A DNA stretch of 64,000 bases, taken from positions 1 to 64,000 of the forward strand of contig JALHRR010000014.1 in the NCBI GenBank assembly GCA_022841345.1, written 5' to 3'. Each line of letters starts with the position of its first letter. The first letter of the stretch is position 1. This DNA comes from Saprospiraceae bacterium. GTDB lineage: Bacteria > Bacteroidota > Bacteroidia > Chitinophagales > Saprospiraceae. This document shows, piece by piece, positions 14,441 to 24,073 of this stretch. A program made the translations under genes and the position numbers. The notes beneath the pieces were generated by a model, which searched no databases, was not told where the DNA came from, and saw only the letters and a list, made by a program, of their open reading frames with translations.

Positions 14441-17056
14441 ATGGAAAACTCACATAACATTCCAATAAGTAAAATCATCCTAGAATTAGGAAGTGATGCT
14501 GTAAAAGGTCTTTCCACTTCTCAGGTAGCAAGCCACATCGAAAAATATGGAAGCAATTCTATTCATTCAGGCAAAGTCAAACATCCTTTAAAAATATTAC
14601 TGTCGCAGTTTAACAACCTCTTGGTATATATGCTACTGTTTGCAGCAGGAATGTCGTTCTGGTTTCAGGAATATTTAGATGCTATGGCAATCCTGCTTGT
14701 AATACTTCTTAATGCAGGTATGGGCTTTTGGATGGAGTTGCAGGCGGAACGCTCGATGAATGCCCTAAAAAAATTGGCAAGCGTTCCGGCAAAAGTTTTC
14801 AGATCAGGTAATCTGATCGAAATAGCATCCGAAGAATTAGTTCCAGGTGATATACTTTTTGTTGATGCTGGTGATATGATTACCGCAGATGCAAGAATTA
14901 TTTCCGCTACACAACTTTCCATAAATGAAGCATCGCTTACGGGAGAGGCTATGCCTGTTGAAAAAACAGCAAGCGAACTTTCCGAAGATGTTTCATTGGC
15001 TGACCGAACTAATATGCTGCACAAAGGTACTTTCGTTACCAGCGGAAACTCCAAGGCACTTGTGGTAGCGACAGGAATGCAAACCGAATTAGGCAAAATA
15101 GCACATCTAGTGCAGGGTGCTGATCAGTCAGCCACACCACTTGAAAAAAAATTACAGGTTTTCAGCCGCAAACTCATTTACATAACTATTGCTTTGGTTG
15201 TAATGATTTTCATTGTCGGCATATTTACACATGGCGATTATGTTGAATTGCTTAAAACTTCCATTGCACTAGCCGTAGCAGCCATTCCCGAAGGTCTTCC
15301 CATTGTGGCAACACTTGCACTGGCACAAGGCATGATGAAAATGGCAAAACACAATGTTATTGTGAAGAAACTTTCTGCCGTAGAAACTTTAGGCGGCACT
15401 ACGGTAATCTGCACCGATAAAACCGGAACGCTTACTCAAAATAAAATAGAGGTTACAGAAGTAATCACACCAGATGAAAATGCAGGAAAAGATAAATTGA
15501 TTATGCAACAAATCGCTGTTTTATGCAACACCGCATCCATTCAGATTTCCGAGAACGACATTAAAGAAATTGGGGATCCCCTTGAAACGGGCTTGTTGAA
15601 ATATGCACACAACAACGGAAAGAATATTGATCAGTTGCGACAGCAGTTTCCTAAAGTAGATGAAATTCCGTTTTCTTCGGAAACAAAAATGATGGCGACG
15701 CTGCATAGCGATAATAATATCTTTATGATTTACGCCAAAGGCGCGGCTGAAGAGATTCTCAAACAATGCAGCCATATTCTAATAGGTTCTGAAATTCAAT
15801 CACTGAATGAGGAATCAAATAAACATTGGAAAGAAAAAGCTGAAAAATTGGCAGCATCCGGTTTAAGAGTAATTGCTGGTGCTTTTAAAGAAACTCCTTC
15901 AAAAGATACTTCACTCACAACCGATTTGGTTTTTGCCGGGTTTTATGGCATGATGGACCCCTTAGCCGATGATGTATTGACTGCCATCAATGAATGTAAG
16001 GAAGCAGGTATTAAAGTAGTGATGATTACAGGCGACCACCCAGCTACTGCAAATTACATAGCCAATCAACTCCATATTTCTGAAGACAAACAGCCTGTCA
16101 TCGGAAAAAACATGAAACCATTTGAGCAGTTAAATGAGCAAGAGAAACAACTGTGGGCTGACACCACAGTTTTCGCAAGAGTTACACCCGCGCATAAATT
16201 GGATTTAGTAACTGTGTTGCAGGAAAAAGGAAACATTGTTGGAATGACAGGCGATGGCGTGAATGATGCCCCTGCTTTGAAAAAAGCCGACATTGGCATT
16301 GCGATGGGAAAGCGTGGAACACAGGTAGCACAGGAGGTGTCAGACATGGTATTAAAAGACGATAAGTTTTCTTCCATAGTTCATGCCATCAAGCAAGGTC
16401 GTGTCATTTTCAATAACATTCAGGAATTTGTGATTTACTTGCTTTCGTGCAACATGAGCGAGTTGTTTGTGGTGTCATTGGTTGCTCTGTCAGGTCTGCA
16501 TTTTCAATTAATTCCATTGCAAATTCTGTTTATCAATTTGGTAACAGACGTATTACCAGCACTAGCTTTAGGTGTAAGTAAAGGCAGCCCTTTAGTAATG
16601 AAACTTAAGCCACGCAATCCAACTGAGCCGCTTTTAAAAACAAGACAGTGGTATTCTGTATGGATTTATGCGACCATCATTTCTTTGTGCACTTTGGGTT
16701 CGGTTTTCTTTAGTCATTATTTTTTGCACACCGGAGAAAGATTTGATCCAAAGTTGTGCAACAACATCTTGTTCTTCAGTCTTATTTTTTGTCAGTTATT
16801 CCATGTGTTCAACATGGCATCAGCTAAAACATCATTTACCCAATCCGAAGTATTCCGCAATAAGTATGTATGGTATGCTCTGCTTTTAAGCGGATTAATA
16901 GTACTTTCTATATTGTTCATACCAACAGCTCGTGAAGCACTTAATATTCAGCTCCTTAAGGCGAATGACTGGGTTTTAATTATTGCTTCTGCTTTCCTTT
17001 CGCTCTTTGTAATTCAAATTTTAAAGCGCACAAACCTTATTCATGATGAAGATTAA
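14441..17056 (+). CDS. P2-type cation-transporting ATPase
   Basis: A P-type ATPase of about 871 residues from ATG 14441, 6 bp after the RND stop (a TTG at 14432 would add three residues). It has an N-terminal cation-ATPase domain, TM1-TM2, the actuator LTGEAMP (about 166-172), the PEGLP motif in TM4 (283-287) that marks P2 rather than P1B pumps, the phosphorylation site DKTGTLTQ (Asp326), TGDHPAT, and TGDGVNDAPAL. P2 relatives move Ca2+, Mn2+ or other cations; the substrate is not readable here. Position inside a copper-efflux operon is unusual for a P2 pump. The 3' end overlaps the next gene. Confidence 0.87.
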   Translation: MENSHNIPISKIILELGSDAVKGLSTSQVASHIEKYGSNSIHSGKVKHPLKILLSQFNNLLVYMLLFAAGMSFWFQEYLDAMAILLVILLNAGMGFWMELQAERSMNALKKLASVPAKVFRSGNLIEIASEELVPGDILFVDAGDMITADARIISATQLSINEASLTGEAMPVEKTASELSEDVSLADRTNMLHKGTFVTSGNSKALVVATGMQTELGKIAHLVQGADQSATPLEKKLQVFSRKLIYITIALVVMIFIVGIFTHGDYVELLKTSIALAVAAIPEGLPIVATLALAQGMMKMAKHNVIVKKLSAVETLGGTTVICTDKTGTLTQNKIEVTEVITPDENAGKDKLIMQQIAVLCNTASIQISENDIKEIGDPLETGLLKYAHNNGKNIDQLRQQFPKVDEIPFSSETKMMATLHSDNNIFMIYAKGAAEEILKQCSHILIGSEIQSLNEESNKHWKEKAEKLAASGLRVIAGAFKETPSKDTSLTTDLVFAGFYGMMDPLADDVLTAINECKEAGIKVVMITGDHPATANYIANQLHISEDKQPVIGKNMKPFEQLNEQEKQLWADTTVFARVTPAHKLDLVTVLQEKGNIVGMTGDGVNDAPALKKADIGIAMGKRGTQVAQEVSDMVLKDDKFSSIVHAIKQGRVIFNNIQEFVIYLLSCNMSELFVVSLVALSGLHFQLIPLQILFINLVTDVLPALALGVSKGSPLVMKLKPRNPTEPLLKTRQWYSVWIYATIISLCTLGSVFFSHYFLHTGERFDPKLCNNILFFSLIFCQLFHVFNMASAKTSFTQSEVFRNKYVWYALLLSGLIVLSILFIPTAREALNIQLLKANDWVLIIASAFLSLFVIQILKRTNLIHDED

Positions 17057-17636
17057 TAACGAAAATAGAAAATGGATAAAAAATTCAGCTCACAAAGAAA
17101 TTATCACTAACTGGAATGTTATTACAGGCGGCCCCTGCACAGGGAAAACAACAGTAGTAAATCTGCTTGCCGAAAGAGGTTACAAAACCACCATTGAACA
17201 TGCACGACATTACATTGATACCCAAAAAATAAAAGGGCGCACGGTGGAAGAAGTACGCCAAAACAAAAAAGAGTTTCAGTTAAGTGTGCTAAATATGCAG
17301 ATTGAAGAAGAAGGAACATTAGATGTAAACGAAATAGTGTTTTTAGACCGTGCCTTACCCGATACAATGGCTTACTATCAATTCTTGGGTTTGGAATATG
17401 ACGGTCGGTTAGTCGAGCAGTGCAATAAGTATTGCTACAAGAATGTTTTCATTTTGGCCCGGTTACCGCTTACAAATGACTATGCACGATTAGAGGATGA
17501 ATCGGAACAATTCCGAATCCATAATTTTATTATCAAGGTTTATCAGTCATTTCCATGCCCCATTGTTCATGTGCCTATTCTCTCACCAGCAGAACGGGTT
17601 GATTTTATTCTCAAACACCTAACTTTAATTAAATGA
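17043..17636 (+). CDS. P-loop ATPase/kinase-like protein (AAA_28 type)
   Basis: A 197-residue cytoplasmic protein with Walker A GGPCTGKTT (about 29-37) and a Walker B-like IVFLDRALPDT (about 98-108). Overall it resembles the AAA_28 / NadR-kinase-like group often annotated as ATP-binding protein. It overlaps the P-type ATPase stop by 14 bp and its own stop overlaps the next gene, so it is tightly embedded in the metal operon. Its role there is unknown; phosphorylation of a small ligand or a regulatory activity would be possible. Family level is fairly sure, function is not. Confidence 0.7.
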   Translation: MMKINNENRKWIKNSAHKEIITNWNVITGGPCTGKTTVVNLLAERGYKTTIEHARHYIDTQKIKGRTVEEVRQNKKEFQLSVLNMQIEEEGTLDVNEIVFLDRALPDTMAYYQFLGLEYDGRLVEQCNKYCYKNVFILARLPLTNDYARLEDESEQFRIHNFIIKVYQSFPCPIVHVPILSPAERVDFILKHLTLIK

Positions 17637-17992
17637 ACAGAGTAAGCAAAACCATTTTAATCTTCGGAGTTTATTCCCTAATTATGGGAATAGTATTGTT
17701 ATTTATTCCTCACTTGATTTTGCCGTTATTCAGTCTTCCCATTACAGGTGAACCCTGGCTAAACATGCTTGGTTTTGTGTTGTTGTGTTCATCCTATTAC
17801 TATATCCGCTCCGCTTTTTCTGATGACATGCGATTTGCAACTTACACAACACATACCCGTTTTGCAGCCCCTTTAGTAGTTGCCTATCTCATGCTTTCAG
17901 GGAAAGCCGACTGGCATTTTTTATCATTCGGATTAATTGACGGGTTGGGTGGACTATGGACTTTGTATGAAATAAAAAGCTTGAAGCCATGA
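17633..17992 (+). CDS. Four-helix membrane protein
   Basis: A 119-residue integral membrane protein with about four hydrophobic helices (about 8-32, 42-60, 80-92 and 95-112) and few charged residues. No metal-binding motif is evident. It overlaps both neighbours by 4 bp. No family recognised with confidence, though the size and layout recall small uncharacterised Bacteroidota membrane proteins. Possibly an accessory to the ATPase upstream. Confidence 0.6.
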   Translation: MNRVSKTILIFGVYSLIMGIVLLFIPHLILPLFSLPITGEPWLNMLGFVLLCSSYYYIRSAFSDDMRFATYTTHTRFAAPLVVAYLMLSGKADWHFLSFGLIDGLGGLWTLYEIKSLKP

Positions 17993-19242
17993 AGAAACTA
18001 ATTTCATTTGTCAGCATTTTTTATCTTGCCATACTCAACATACGCGCACAGAGTACCAATCATATTTCATTGGAAAATCTGGTACAGCAGGTAGAAACCA
18101 ATTTCCCGTCCATCCTCCAGTATCAATACAATACTCAGTCCATACAAGCCCGCGCAGCAGGAGCAAAAGCCTGGATGCCCCCCACTTTTTCAACAGGCCT
18201 TATGAGCTTTCCCTATAACCTTTCAATGGTACGTGAGGAAAATAATCCTATGAACCAATCAGGTATTGCCTTTTCCGTTGAGCAGATGATCCCCAATCAG
18301 CGTAAACTCAATGCCAAAAGAAACTATATCAACTCACTGGCTGAAATCGAAAAAGCTAAAAGCGAATGGACCAAAAACGAATTGAGACTCGAAGCGAAAA
18401 TTCTGTATTACAAGCGTTATGTTGCCGAAAAAAAACAATCCATTCTGAAAGAAAGTGAAGAAATACTCCAACTGCTAATTACTTCAACAGAAGAAAAATT
18501 CAGCAACAACCAGTCTCAACTGCAGACGATTTATAAAGCTAAAGCCCGATTAGCCGAACTTGGTAACATGCAGCTGATGCTGGAAGGAGCCATTGCAGAA
18601 AGCAATATCGGCTTAAATATTTTATTGGTACGTGACGTAAACACAAGCTTTCAGATTGATTCGCTCATATCTCTACAGAATTATTTGTTCGACTTTGCCG
18701 AAATATCACCCATTTCAACACGCAGCGACATTACTGCCCTTTCCAAATATATTCAATCCATGCAGCTTGAACAACGAGTTATGAAAACCGGTTCCCGCCC
18801 TGATTTTGGAATACGGGCTGAGCACATGCAGATGTTTGGTATGCCAAATCAATGGTCCGTGATGGGAATGGTGACAATTCCCATTGTGCCCTGGTCCTCA
18901 AAAATGTATTCATCCGAAATAAACTCCATTGGCTTCCAAATACAATCCATGGAACAGGAAAAGCAAACAATGGAATTAATGGCAACAAAAATGATATCGG
19001 AAAAACTTAGCATGCTCAATTACGAAAACGCTCAATATGAGAGTTATACAACAAACATAGTTCCCGCTTACGAAAACAATCTGCAAGCCAATATCCTTGC
19101 TTACAGAAATAATACAGGCGATTTTTTTGTATTGCTTGATGCATGGGAAATGTTGCTGATGAAAAAATTAGAGGCTTATGACAAACTATTCAATATATTA
19201 AAGTTAGAAGCAGAATACGAATATGAGAAAGAAATTAAATAG
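17989..19242 (+). CDS. TolC-family outer-membrane efflux protein (CusC-like)
   Basis: 417 residues with a signal peptide ending NIRAQ and the paired alpha-helical hairpin repeats of outer-membrane factors. The first repeat is around SLENLVQQVETNFPSILQYQYNTQSIQARAAGAKAWMPP; the C-terminal portion around NNLQANILAYRNNTGDFFVLLDAWEMLL is typical of metal RND partners. It would provide the outer-membrane duct for the split CusA pump and the two adaptors downstream. Overlaps the preceding gene (ATGA-type) and the following adaptor by 20 bp, showing one transcription unit. Confidence 0.87.
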   Translation: MKKLISFVSIFYLAILNIRAQSTNHISLENLVQQVETNFPSILQYQYNTQSIQARAAGAKAWMPPTFSTGLMSFPYNLSMVREENNPMNQSGIAFSVEQMIPNQRKLNAKRNYINSLAEIEKAKSEWTKNELRLEAKILYYKRYVAEKKQSILKESEEILQLLITSTEEKFSNNQSQLQTIYKAKARLAELGNMQLMLEGAIAESNIGLNILLVRDVNTSFQIDSLISLQNYLFDFAEISPISTRSDITALSKYIQSMQLEQRVMKTGSRPDFGIRAEHMQMFGMPNQWSVMGMVTIPIVPWSSKMYSSEINSIGFQIQSMEQEKQTMELMATKMISEKLSMLNYENAQYESYTTNIVPAYENNLQANILAYRNNTGDFFVLLDAWEMLLMKKLEAYDKLFNILKLEAEYEYEKEIK

Positions 19243-20515
19243 CCTCCTCGTTATTGCTGCGTTATTGTCTGTATTTGTGGTTTCATCATGCAAAAACGAA
19301 AACATGGATCCTGGACATGAAAACCATGTCCAGGATGATGGAGATTACTTCTGCCCGATGCTCTGCGAAGGCGACAAAACATATCCCCATCCAGGTAATT
19401 GTCCCGTTTGTAATATGAAATTGCAATTGGTGGAAGAAAAATTAGTCCAAACAGTTTCTCCTAACCAGCAAGTTTTGTCCCGTCAGGCAACCGTTAAGCT
19501 GCAATCCGGGATGGATGGTCAAACAATAAAGGCACAAGGTTTTATTGCTCTCGCACAAAATCATAATCTCTCAATAGCAGCTCGCTTCGGTGGCAGAATA
19601 GAGAAACTGTATGTAAAATTCAATAATCAATATGTGAAGCAAGGCGATAAAATCATGGATATATACAGCCCCGGTTTACGCACCTATCAGGAAGAGCATC
19701 TTTTCCTATTAAACTCAAATGCTGAAAAGAATCTAATAGAAAAATCAGCTGAGAAACTTGGTTTGCTTGGCATCACCAGAAAGCAAATTGAGCAATTGGA
19801 AAAAAGAGGAACTGTGGCTTTAACAATTTCTATTTTTAGTCCTGCAAATGCTTATGTTTTTTTTAATTCTCCATTGACACAAGAAAATTTAAGCCCTAAT
19901 ACTGAATCATCTAATAGCTCAATGAATATGCAGCAAAGTACTGGAAATGCAAGTTCTTATGCGGCATCCGATTCACAAATTCGTGAAGGAATTTATGTAA
20001 ATCAAGGACAAGTACTTTTTAGTATGAATCCTTTACGGGAAGTTTGGGCCATAGTTTCTGTTTCCAATCAATATTTAAATCAAGTGAATGTAGGCCAGGC
20101 TGTAGAAATAGTTTCAGAAAGTAATCCCTCGATAGTTCTCAATGGTAAGGTTGCCGTGATTGAGCAAACATATGAAGAAGCCGGTCAGCTTTTTGCGAGA
20201 TTGCGAATCGTGTTAAAAAACATAAATAATTCTTTGAAACTAAACTCCCTTGTTACCGCTCAGTTCACTTTAAGGAATAATCAGAATTTACAAGTTCCAT
20301 CGTCGGCAGTCTACAAAACAGGACTGAACGCCTATGTGTGGGTAAAAACAGATACTACAAAAAGTGGTACTGGAATCTTTCAGCTGAGAAAAGTTATTGC
20401 CGGTTCAGACAACCTCGGTAAGACAAGAATTAAAAGCGGTCTGTCTCCCGAAGATGAAATTGCTGTGCAAGCAGGCTTAATGACTGACAGTGAAACATTT
20501 TTTAATGAAAAATGA
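19223..20515 (+). CDS. cusB: RND periplasmic adaptor with HMBD domain (CusB-like), first of two
   Basis: A 430-residue lipoprotein (VVSSC lipobox, Cys about 23) with an N-terminal HMBD, YFCPMLCEGDKTYPHPGNCPVCNMKLQ (about 42-68), followed by the barrel-sandwich and beta-barrel domains of a membrane-fusion protein (AARFGGRIEKLYVKFNNQYVKQGDKIMDIYSPGL). A Ser/Asn-rich loop of about 25 residues (about 225-250) interrupts the lipoyl/hairpin region. It links the RND pump to TolC and hands over metal. The start overlaps the TolC gene. Confidence 0.87.
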   Translation: MRKKLNSLLVIAALLSVFVVSSCKNENMDPGHENHVQDDGDYFCPMLCEGDKTYPHPGNCPVCNMKLQLVEEKLVQTVSPNQQVLSRQATVKLQSGMDGQTIKAQGFIALAQNHNLSIAARFGGRIEKLYVKFNNQYVKQGDKIMDIYSPGLRTYQEEHLFLLNSNAEKNLIEKSAEKLGLLGITRKQIEQLEKRGTVALTISIFSPANAYVFFNSPLTQENLSPNTESSNSSMNMQQSTGNASSYAASDSQIREGIYVNQGQVLFSMNPLREVWAIVSVSNQYLNQVNVGQAVEIVSESNPSIVLNGKVAVIEQTYEEAGQLFARLRIVLKNINNSLKLNSLVTAQFTLRNNQNLQVPSSAVYKTGLNAYVWVKTDTTKSGTGIFQLRKVIAGSDNLGKTRIKSGLSPEDEIAVQAGLMTDSETFFNEK

Positions 20516-20516
20516 C

Positions 20517-21722
20517 ATGAAACAGATTCTATTTTCAACCATTCTACTTTCGATGCTTTTTGTGTTAGCTTGTAAAAACGAACACCAAAATGATCAAAGC
20601 CCATCCGGCAGTTTTTATACCTGTCCAATGCACCCAACGGTTGAGAGTAGCTCGCCGGGTTCTTGCCCTGTTTGTAATATGTCATTAATTAAAGTAGAAA
20701 GAGTAGAAAATGAAAACTCAGGTTTACAAGGCAATTTCATCACAATTGATAAACACCGGCAAGAATTAGCCGGAATTATAACCGATACAGTTAAGTTGAG
20801 AAACATTTCCTCTGCTGCAACAATTATCGGAATTGTTGCCATGGATGAAGAACTGGCAAAAACCATCAGCAGTCGGGCAAAAGGTAGAATTGATAAACTT
20901 TTTGTAAAAAGCACAGGCGAATATGTTAAGAGTGGAAGTCCACTTTACAGTATATACAGCGAACAATTACAAGCAGATGAGAAAGAGTATTTGTCTTCGC
21001 TTGAAATGTCTAAAAACACTGGTCCAATATCTAAGTGGACCAATGAGTTAGTAAATGCTGCTAAAAATAAATTACTCTTATGGGGAATGTCTGAAACTCA
21101 AATTGTTGAATTAGAAAAATCAGGCAACGCCAATCCATTAATAACTTTCTTTTCTTCAGAATCAGGTTATGTTACTGAAGTCAATATTACAGAGGGTATG
21201 TATGTAGAGGAAGGCAGTAAAATCCTGGGAATAAGCTCATTAAAGCACGTCTGGGTAAACGCACAGATTTATTCCAATGAAATAGCAGCTATAAACGGAA
21301 GCAACACTTTTCAAGTCTATAGTGAAAGTAATCCAGAATTGATTTATAACGGGAAAATAGTTTATAGCAACCCTGTAATCGAAGAAGGTAAAAGAATCTA
21401 CTTGCTCAAAATCAGAGTTAACAATTCAGCCGGACTTCTCATCCCCGGAACGCTGGTTTCAGTTATTCCTGAAAAATCATCTGCTAAAGTGATAGCAGTT
21501 CCTAAATCGGCTGTACTATTAGAGAAAATGAAAACTGTTTGGGTATTGGCACACGATAATACGTTTGAGCAGCGTATGGTGGAAACAGGTGCAGAAAATG
21601 ACTACTGGATTGAAATCAAATCAGGTTTGAAGCAAGGTGAAATCGTGGCGACAGAAGGGGCATATTTAATCAGCAGCGAATTTATTCTAAAAAGTGGAGC
21701 AGGACAAAGACATGATCATTGA
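20517..21722 (+). CDS. cusB: RND periplasmic adaptor with HMBD domain (CusB-like), second of two
   Basis: 401 residues from ATG 20517, chosen because it sits 1 bp after the stop of the first adaptor and gives a clean lipoprotein signal (LLSMLFVLAC). HMBD: YTCPMHPTVESSSPGSCPVCNMSLIKVE (about 31-58). Adaptor core: SRAKGRIDKLFVKSTGEYVKSGSPLYSIYSEQL and GMSETQIVELEKSGNANPL. A His-containing C-terminus AGQRHDH. The two adaptors are only distantly similar outside the HMBD, so this is an old duplication or a heteromeric adaptor ring. Confidence 0.87.
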   Translation: MKQILFSTILLSMLFVLACKNEHQNDQSPSGSFYTCPMHPTVESSSPGSCPVCNMSLIKVERVENENSGLQGNFITIDKHRQELAGIITDTVKLRNISSAATIIGIVAMDEELAKTISSRAKGRIDKLFVKSTGEYVKSGSPLYSIYSEQLQADEKEYLSSLEMSKNTGPISKWTNELVNAAKNKLLLWGMSETQIVELEKSGNANPLITFFSSESGYVTEVNITEGMYVEEGSKILGISSLKHVWVNAQIYSNEIAAINGSNTFQVYSESNPELIYNGKIVYSNPVIEEGKRIYLLKIRVNNSAGLLIPGTLVSVIPEKSSAKVIAVPKSAVLLEKMKTVWVLAHDNTFEQRMVETGAENDYWIEIKSGLKQGEIVATEGAYLISSEFILKSGAGQRHDH

Positions 21723-21832
21723 TAATCGTAGCCGCTTTAAACATATATTTAGTTCAATTTGATAATTGTAAGAGCTTTTAATTTAAGAGTAAGATCTTGC
21801 AAAGAAGACTTAAACTGTTTTAAAAATTAAAA

Positions 21833-22171
21833 ATGTCTGCTTTAGGTATTTTTCAAAATGTACTACATTATTTTTTACATTTCGGTTTTCCGTTTATCAT
21901 TGCACTTATATTGTGGAGAGAAAAATGGTTAAGAGCTGGTTTAATCATGATTTCCACAATAATTATTGATGTTGATCATTTTTGGGCAAATCTTGTTTTT
22001 GAAGCCTGCAGGTGTAGCATAGGCTTCCATCCTTTTCATAGTATTCCGGTAATATTATTGTATCCGATATTCATTATTTTTCCTAAAACAAGGCTTATAG
22101 GATTAGGGCTTACTTTTCATATTTTAACAGATGGGATAGATTGTTTAATTATGAAGTTAAATTGTATATAA
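21833..22171 (+). CDS. DUF6122 family membrane protein
   Basis: A 112-residue membrane protein with HYFLHFGFPFIIALI near the start, DVDHFWANL (about 43-51) and a C-terminal His-Asp segment (LTFHILTDGIDCLI). This matches the DUF6122 family, small Bacteroidota membrane proteins with conserved His/Asp reminiscent of metal-dependent membrane hydrolases. 110 bp after the adaptor and overlapping the region before the PepSY gene. Function unknown. Confidence 0.75.
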   Translation: MSALGIFQNVLHYFLHFGFPFIIALILWREKWLRAGLIMISTIIIDVDHFWANLVFEACRCSIGFHPFHSIPVILLYPIFIIFPKTRLIGLGLTFHILTDGIDCLIMKLNCI

Positions 22172-22173
22172 AA

Positions 22174-22914
22174 ATGGCCAAAAACAGACATTATTATATC
22201 CGTAAAACACACCGATTTCTGGGACTTATGTTAGGAGTTCAATTTCTATTTTGGACCATAGGTGGTTTATATTTTAGCTGGTCTGATATGGACGAAATAC
22301 ATGGTGATCATCAAAGAGCAACTGTTTCCCCACTGGTAGCAGATATCAAAGTAGTTAACCCACAAGAAATTATTCAAAAAATAAAAGAAAGGGATTCAAT
22401 AAAATATATTTTGGATATACGTTTGATACAAATTTTGAGTGAACCTATTTATCAAATTATATACACAGGTGAGGAAAATAATGTCAAAAAAATCCAATTA
22501 GCGCATGCAAGTACAGGTAATCTTCGGAATGCTTTAACTAAAGAAGATGCTGTGAAGGTCGCCCAAAAAGGTTTTTATACAAACGCAAAGGTTTCACAAA
22601 TAGAATATTTGACAACCGCTAGTAAACATCACGAATACCGTGATAGCCCTCTCCCTGCATATGCAGTCAAATTTGAACACCCTTCCAATACGACCGTTTA
22701 TGTTTCATCAGAATTAGGTACTATTCAAAAATTCCGAAATGACAGATGGCGAATATTTGATTGCTTATGGATGATGCATACAATGGATTATCAGGGAAGA
22801 GATAATATTACCAATTGGATATTAAGGGTATTTTCAATCCTGGGTCTGACGACGGTTGGATCTGGATTCATTTTGTTTTTTGTCAGTCGAAAAAAAGTAA
22901 AAATCAGCAAATGA
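22174..22914 (+). CDS. PepSY-domain membrane protein
   Basis: About 246 residues from ATG 22174, which follows the DUF6122 stop by 2 bp. TM helix at about 15-37 after RKTHRFLGLMLGVQFLFWTIGGLYFSW, a periplasmic PepSY-like region (KEDAVKVAQKGFYTNAKVSQIEYL...), and a C-terminal TM helix after WMMHTMDYQGRDNITNWILRVFS. PepSY-TM proteins are linked to iron or copper reduction and siderophore systems; this one may carry a haem or metal site through its His residues. Likely co-transcribed with DUF6122. Confidence 0.75.
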   Translation: MAKNRHYYIRKTHRFLGLMLGVQFLFWTIGGLYFSWSDMDEIHGDHQRATVSPLVADIKVVNPQEIIQKIKERDSIKYILDIRLIQILSEPIYQIIYTGEENNVKKIQLAHASTGNLRNALTKEDAVKVAQKGFYTNAKVSQIEYLTTASKHHEYRDSPLPAYAVKFEHPSNTTVYVSSELGTIQKFRNDRWRIFDCLWMMHTMDYQGRDNITNWILRVFSILGLTTVGSGFILFFVSRKKVKISK

Positions 22915-23042
22915 TCAATTACATAAAAAATTCAAATCAATTGGTAAGATAGATTATTCATCGATGGTTAGATATTAAATTATGTGACTATAACTAAGAG
23001 ACAAAATAGGTTCAACTGAAGATGCATCTCCAAATTAAATTT

Positions 23043-23051
23043 TATATTTGC
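23043..23051 (+). promoter_or_regulatory. Bacteroidota -7 box before mbnP
   Basis: TATATTTGC is an exact match to TAnnTTTGC and lies 49 bp upstream of the MbnP start codon. No strong -33 element is visible. Confidence 0.5.
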
Positions 23052-23100
23052 GAATGGCAGTTCGATACAATAATTTTAGATTAAACAAAATCCAACACTC

Positions 23101-24069
23101 ATGGTAAAATCTTTTACTAATCTATTACTTACAGCATTTTTAATGTTGACTTTTACATTTTCTTATGGGCAAAAGGAAGTCTATTTACATATCAATCAAT
23201 ATATAGGAAATGCTCCCTTTACTATAGGTGATGAAGGAACAAATAATCTGGGGACAAGATTTTCAATTTCAAGACTTGAATATTATATTTCATCTATTAA
23301 GCTTCACCATGATGGTGGCACGACAACAGATGTTAACGATAAGTATATCTTAGTTTCAAATGGGAATGCTGTCGATGAATTGATAGGCGATTTTAATATT
23401 GGTGTTCTTGATTCCATTACATTTTCAGTTGGAGTAGATCCATCTAATAATCATGCTGATCCTACATTATGGCCATCCAGTCATCCGCTTGCCCCCAGAT
23501 CTCCTGATATGCACTGGGGTTGGGCTGCCGGTTATAGATTTGTTGCCATGGAAGGGAATTCAGGTGCAAACTTGCAATTTAATTATCAGATTCATGCTTT
23601 GGGTGATGTTCTCTACAATTCTACAACCATAGCTACAAATGGTACAGATCTTAATGGAGCTTTAATGATTTCAATAGATGCAGATTATCAACTCAGCTTA
23701 AATGGAATCAATATGAACAAAAATGTTTTTCAACATGGTAGTGCTCAAGAAGCCATTCCTTTAATGACCAATTATAATCTAAATGTGTTCAAAGCGACGG
23801 AAGGGACATCGGCTTCTCATGAAATAGAAATAGGTAAATTAAAAATATATCCAAACCCTGTTGTTGAAAGTAAAGTAACCATTGCACTTACGGAAGATCA
23901 AATCATAAGCTCCAGCATCATAATCAGAGATGCATTAGGAAGAACCGTCCATCAGATTGCAAATCCAGGCTTACAAAATGACGTAGTACTTAATTATTCA
24001 GGTTTTTATTTCGTGGAATTGATACAAGCTGGAAAATTAACTTATCGGGGCGGTATAGTGAAACAATAA
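23101..24069 (+). CDS. mbnP: MbnP-family copper-binding protein with T9SS sorting tail
   Basis: 322 residues. Signal peptide ending FSYGQ; an MbnP-like domain (about 25-235) with FTIGDEGTNNLGTRFSISRLEYYIS, LDSITFSVGVDPSNNHADP and MHWGWAAGYRFVAMEG; then a T9SS type A tail starting IYPNP and ending GGIVKQ. MbnP is the partner of the di-haem enzyme MbnH, which oxidises a Trp of MbnP to kynurenine and thereby creates a copper site. The W.W..GY.F cluster offers candidate target Trp residues. Two MbnH-like genes follow within 5-11 bp. Surface export by T9SS is inferred from the tail. Confidence 0.82.
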   Translation: MVKSFTNLLLTAFLMLTFTFSYGQKEVYLHINQYIGNAPFTIGDEGTNNLGTRFSISRLEYYISSIKLHHDGGTTTDVNDKYILVSNGNAVDELIGDFNIGVLDSITFSVGVDPSNNHADPTLWPSSHPLAPRSPDMHWGWAAGYRFVAMEGNSGANLQFNYQIHALGDVLYNSTTIATNGTDLNGALMISIDADYQLSLNGINMNKNVFQHGSAQEAIPLMTNYNLNVFKATEGTSASHEIEIGKLKIYPNPVVESKVTIALTEDQIISSSIIIRDALGRTVHQIANPGLQNDVVLNYSGFYFVELIQAGKLTYRGGIVKQ

Positions 24070-24073
24070 ATAG

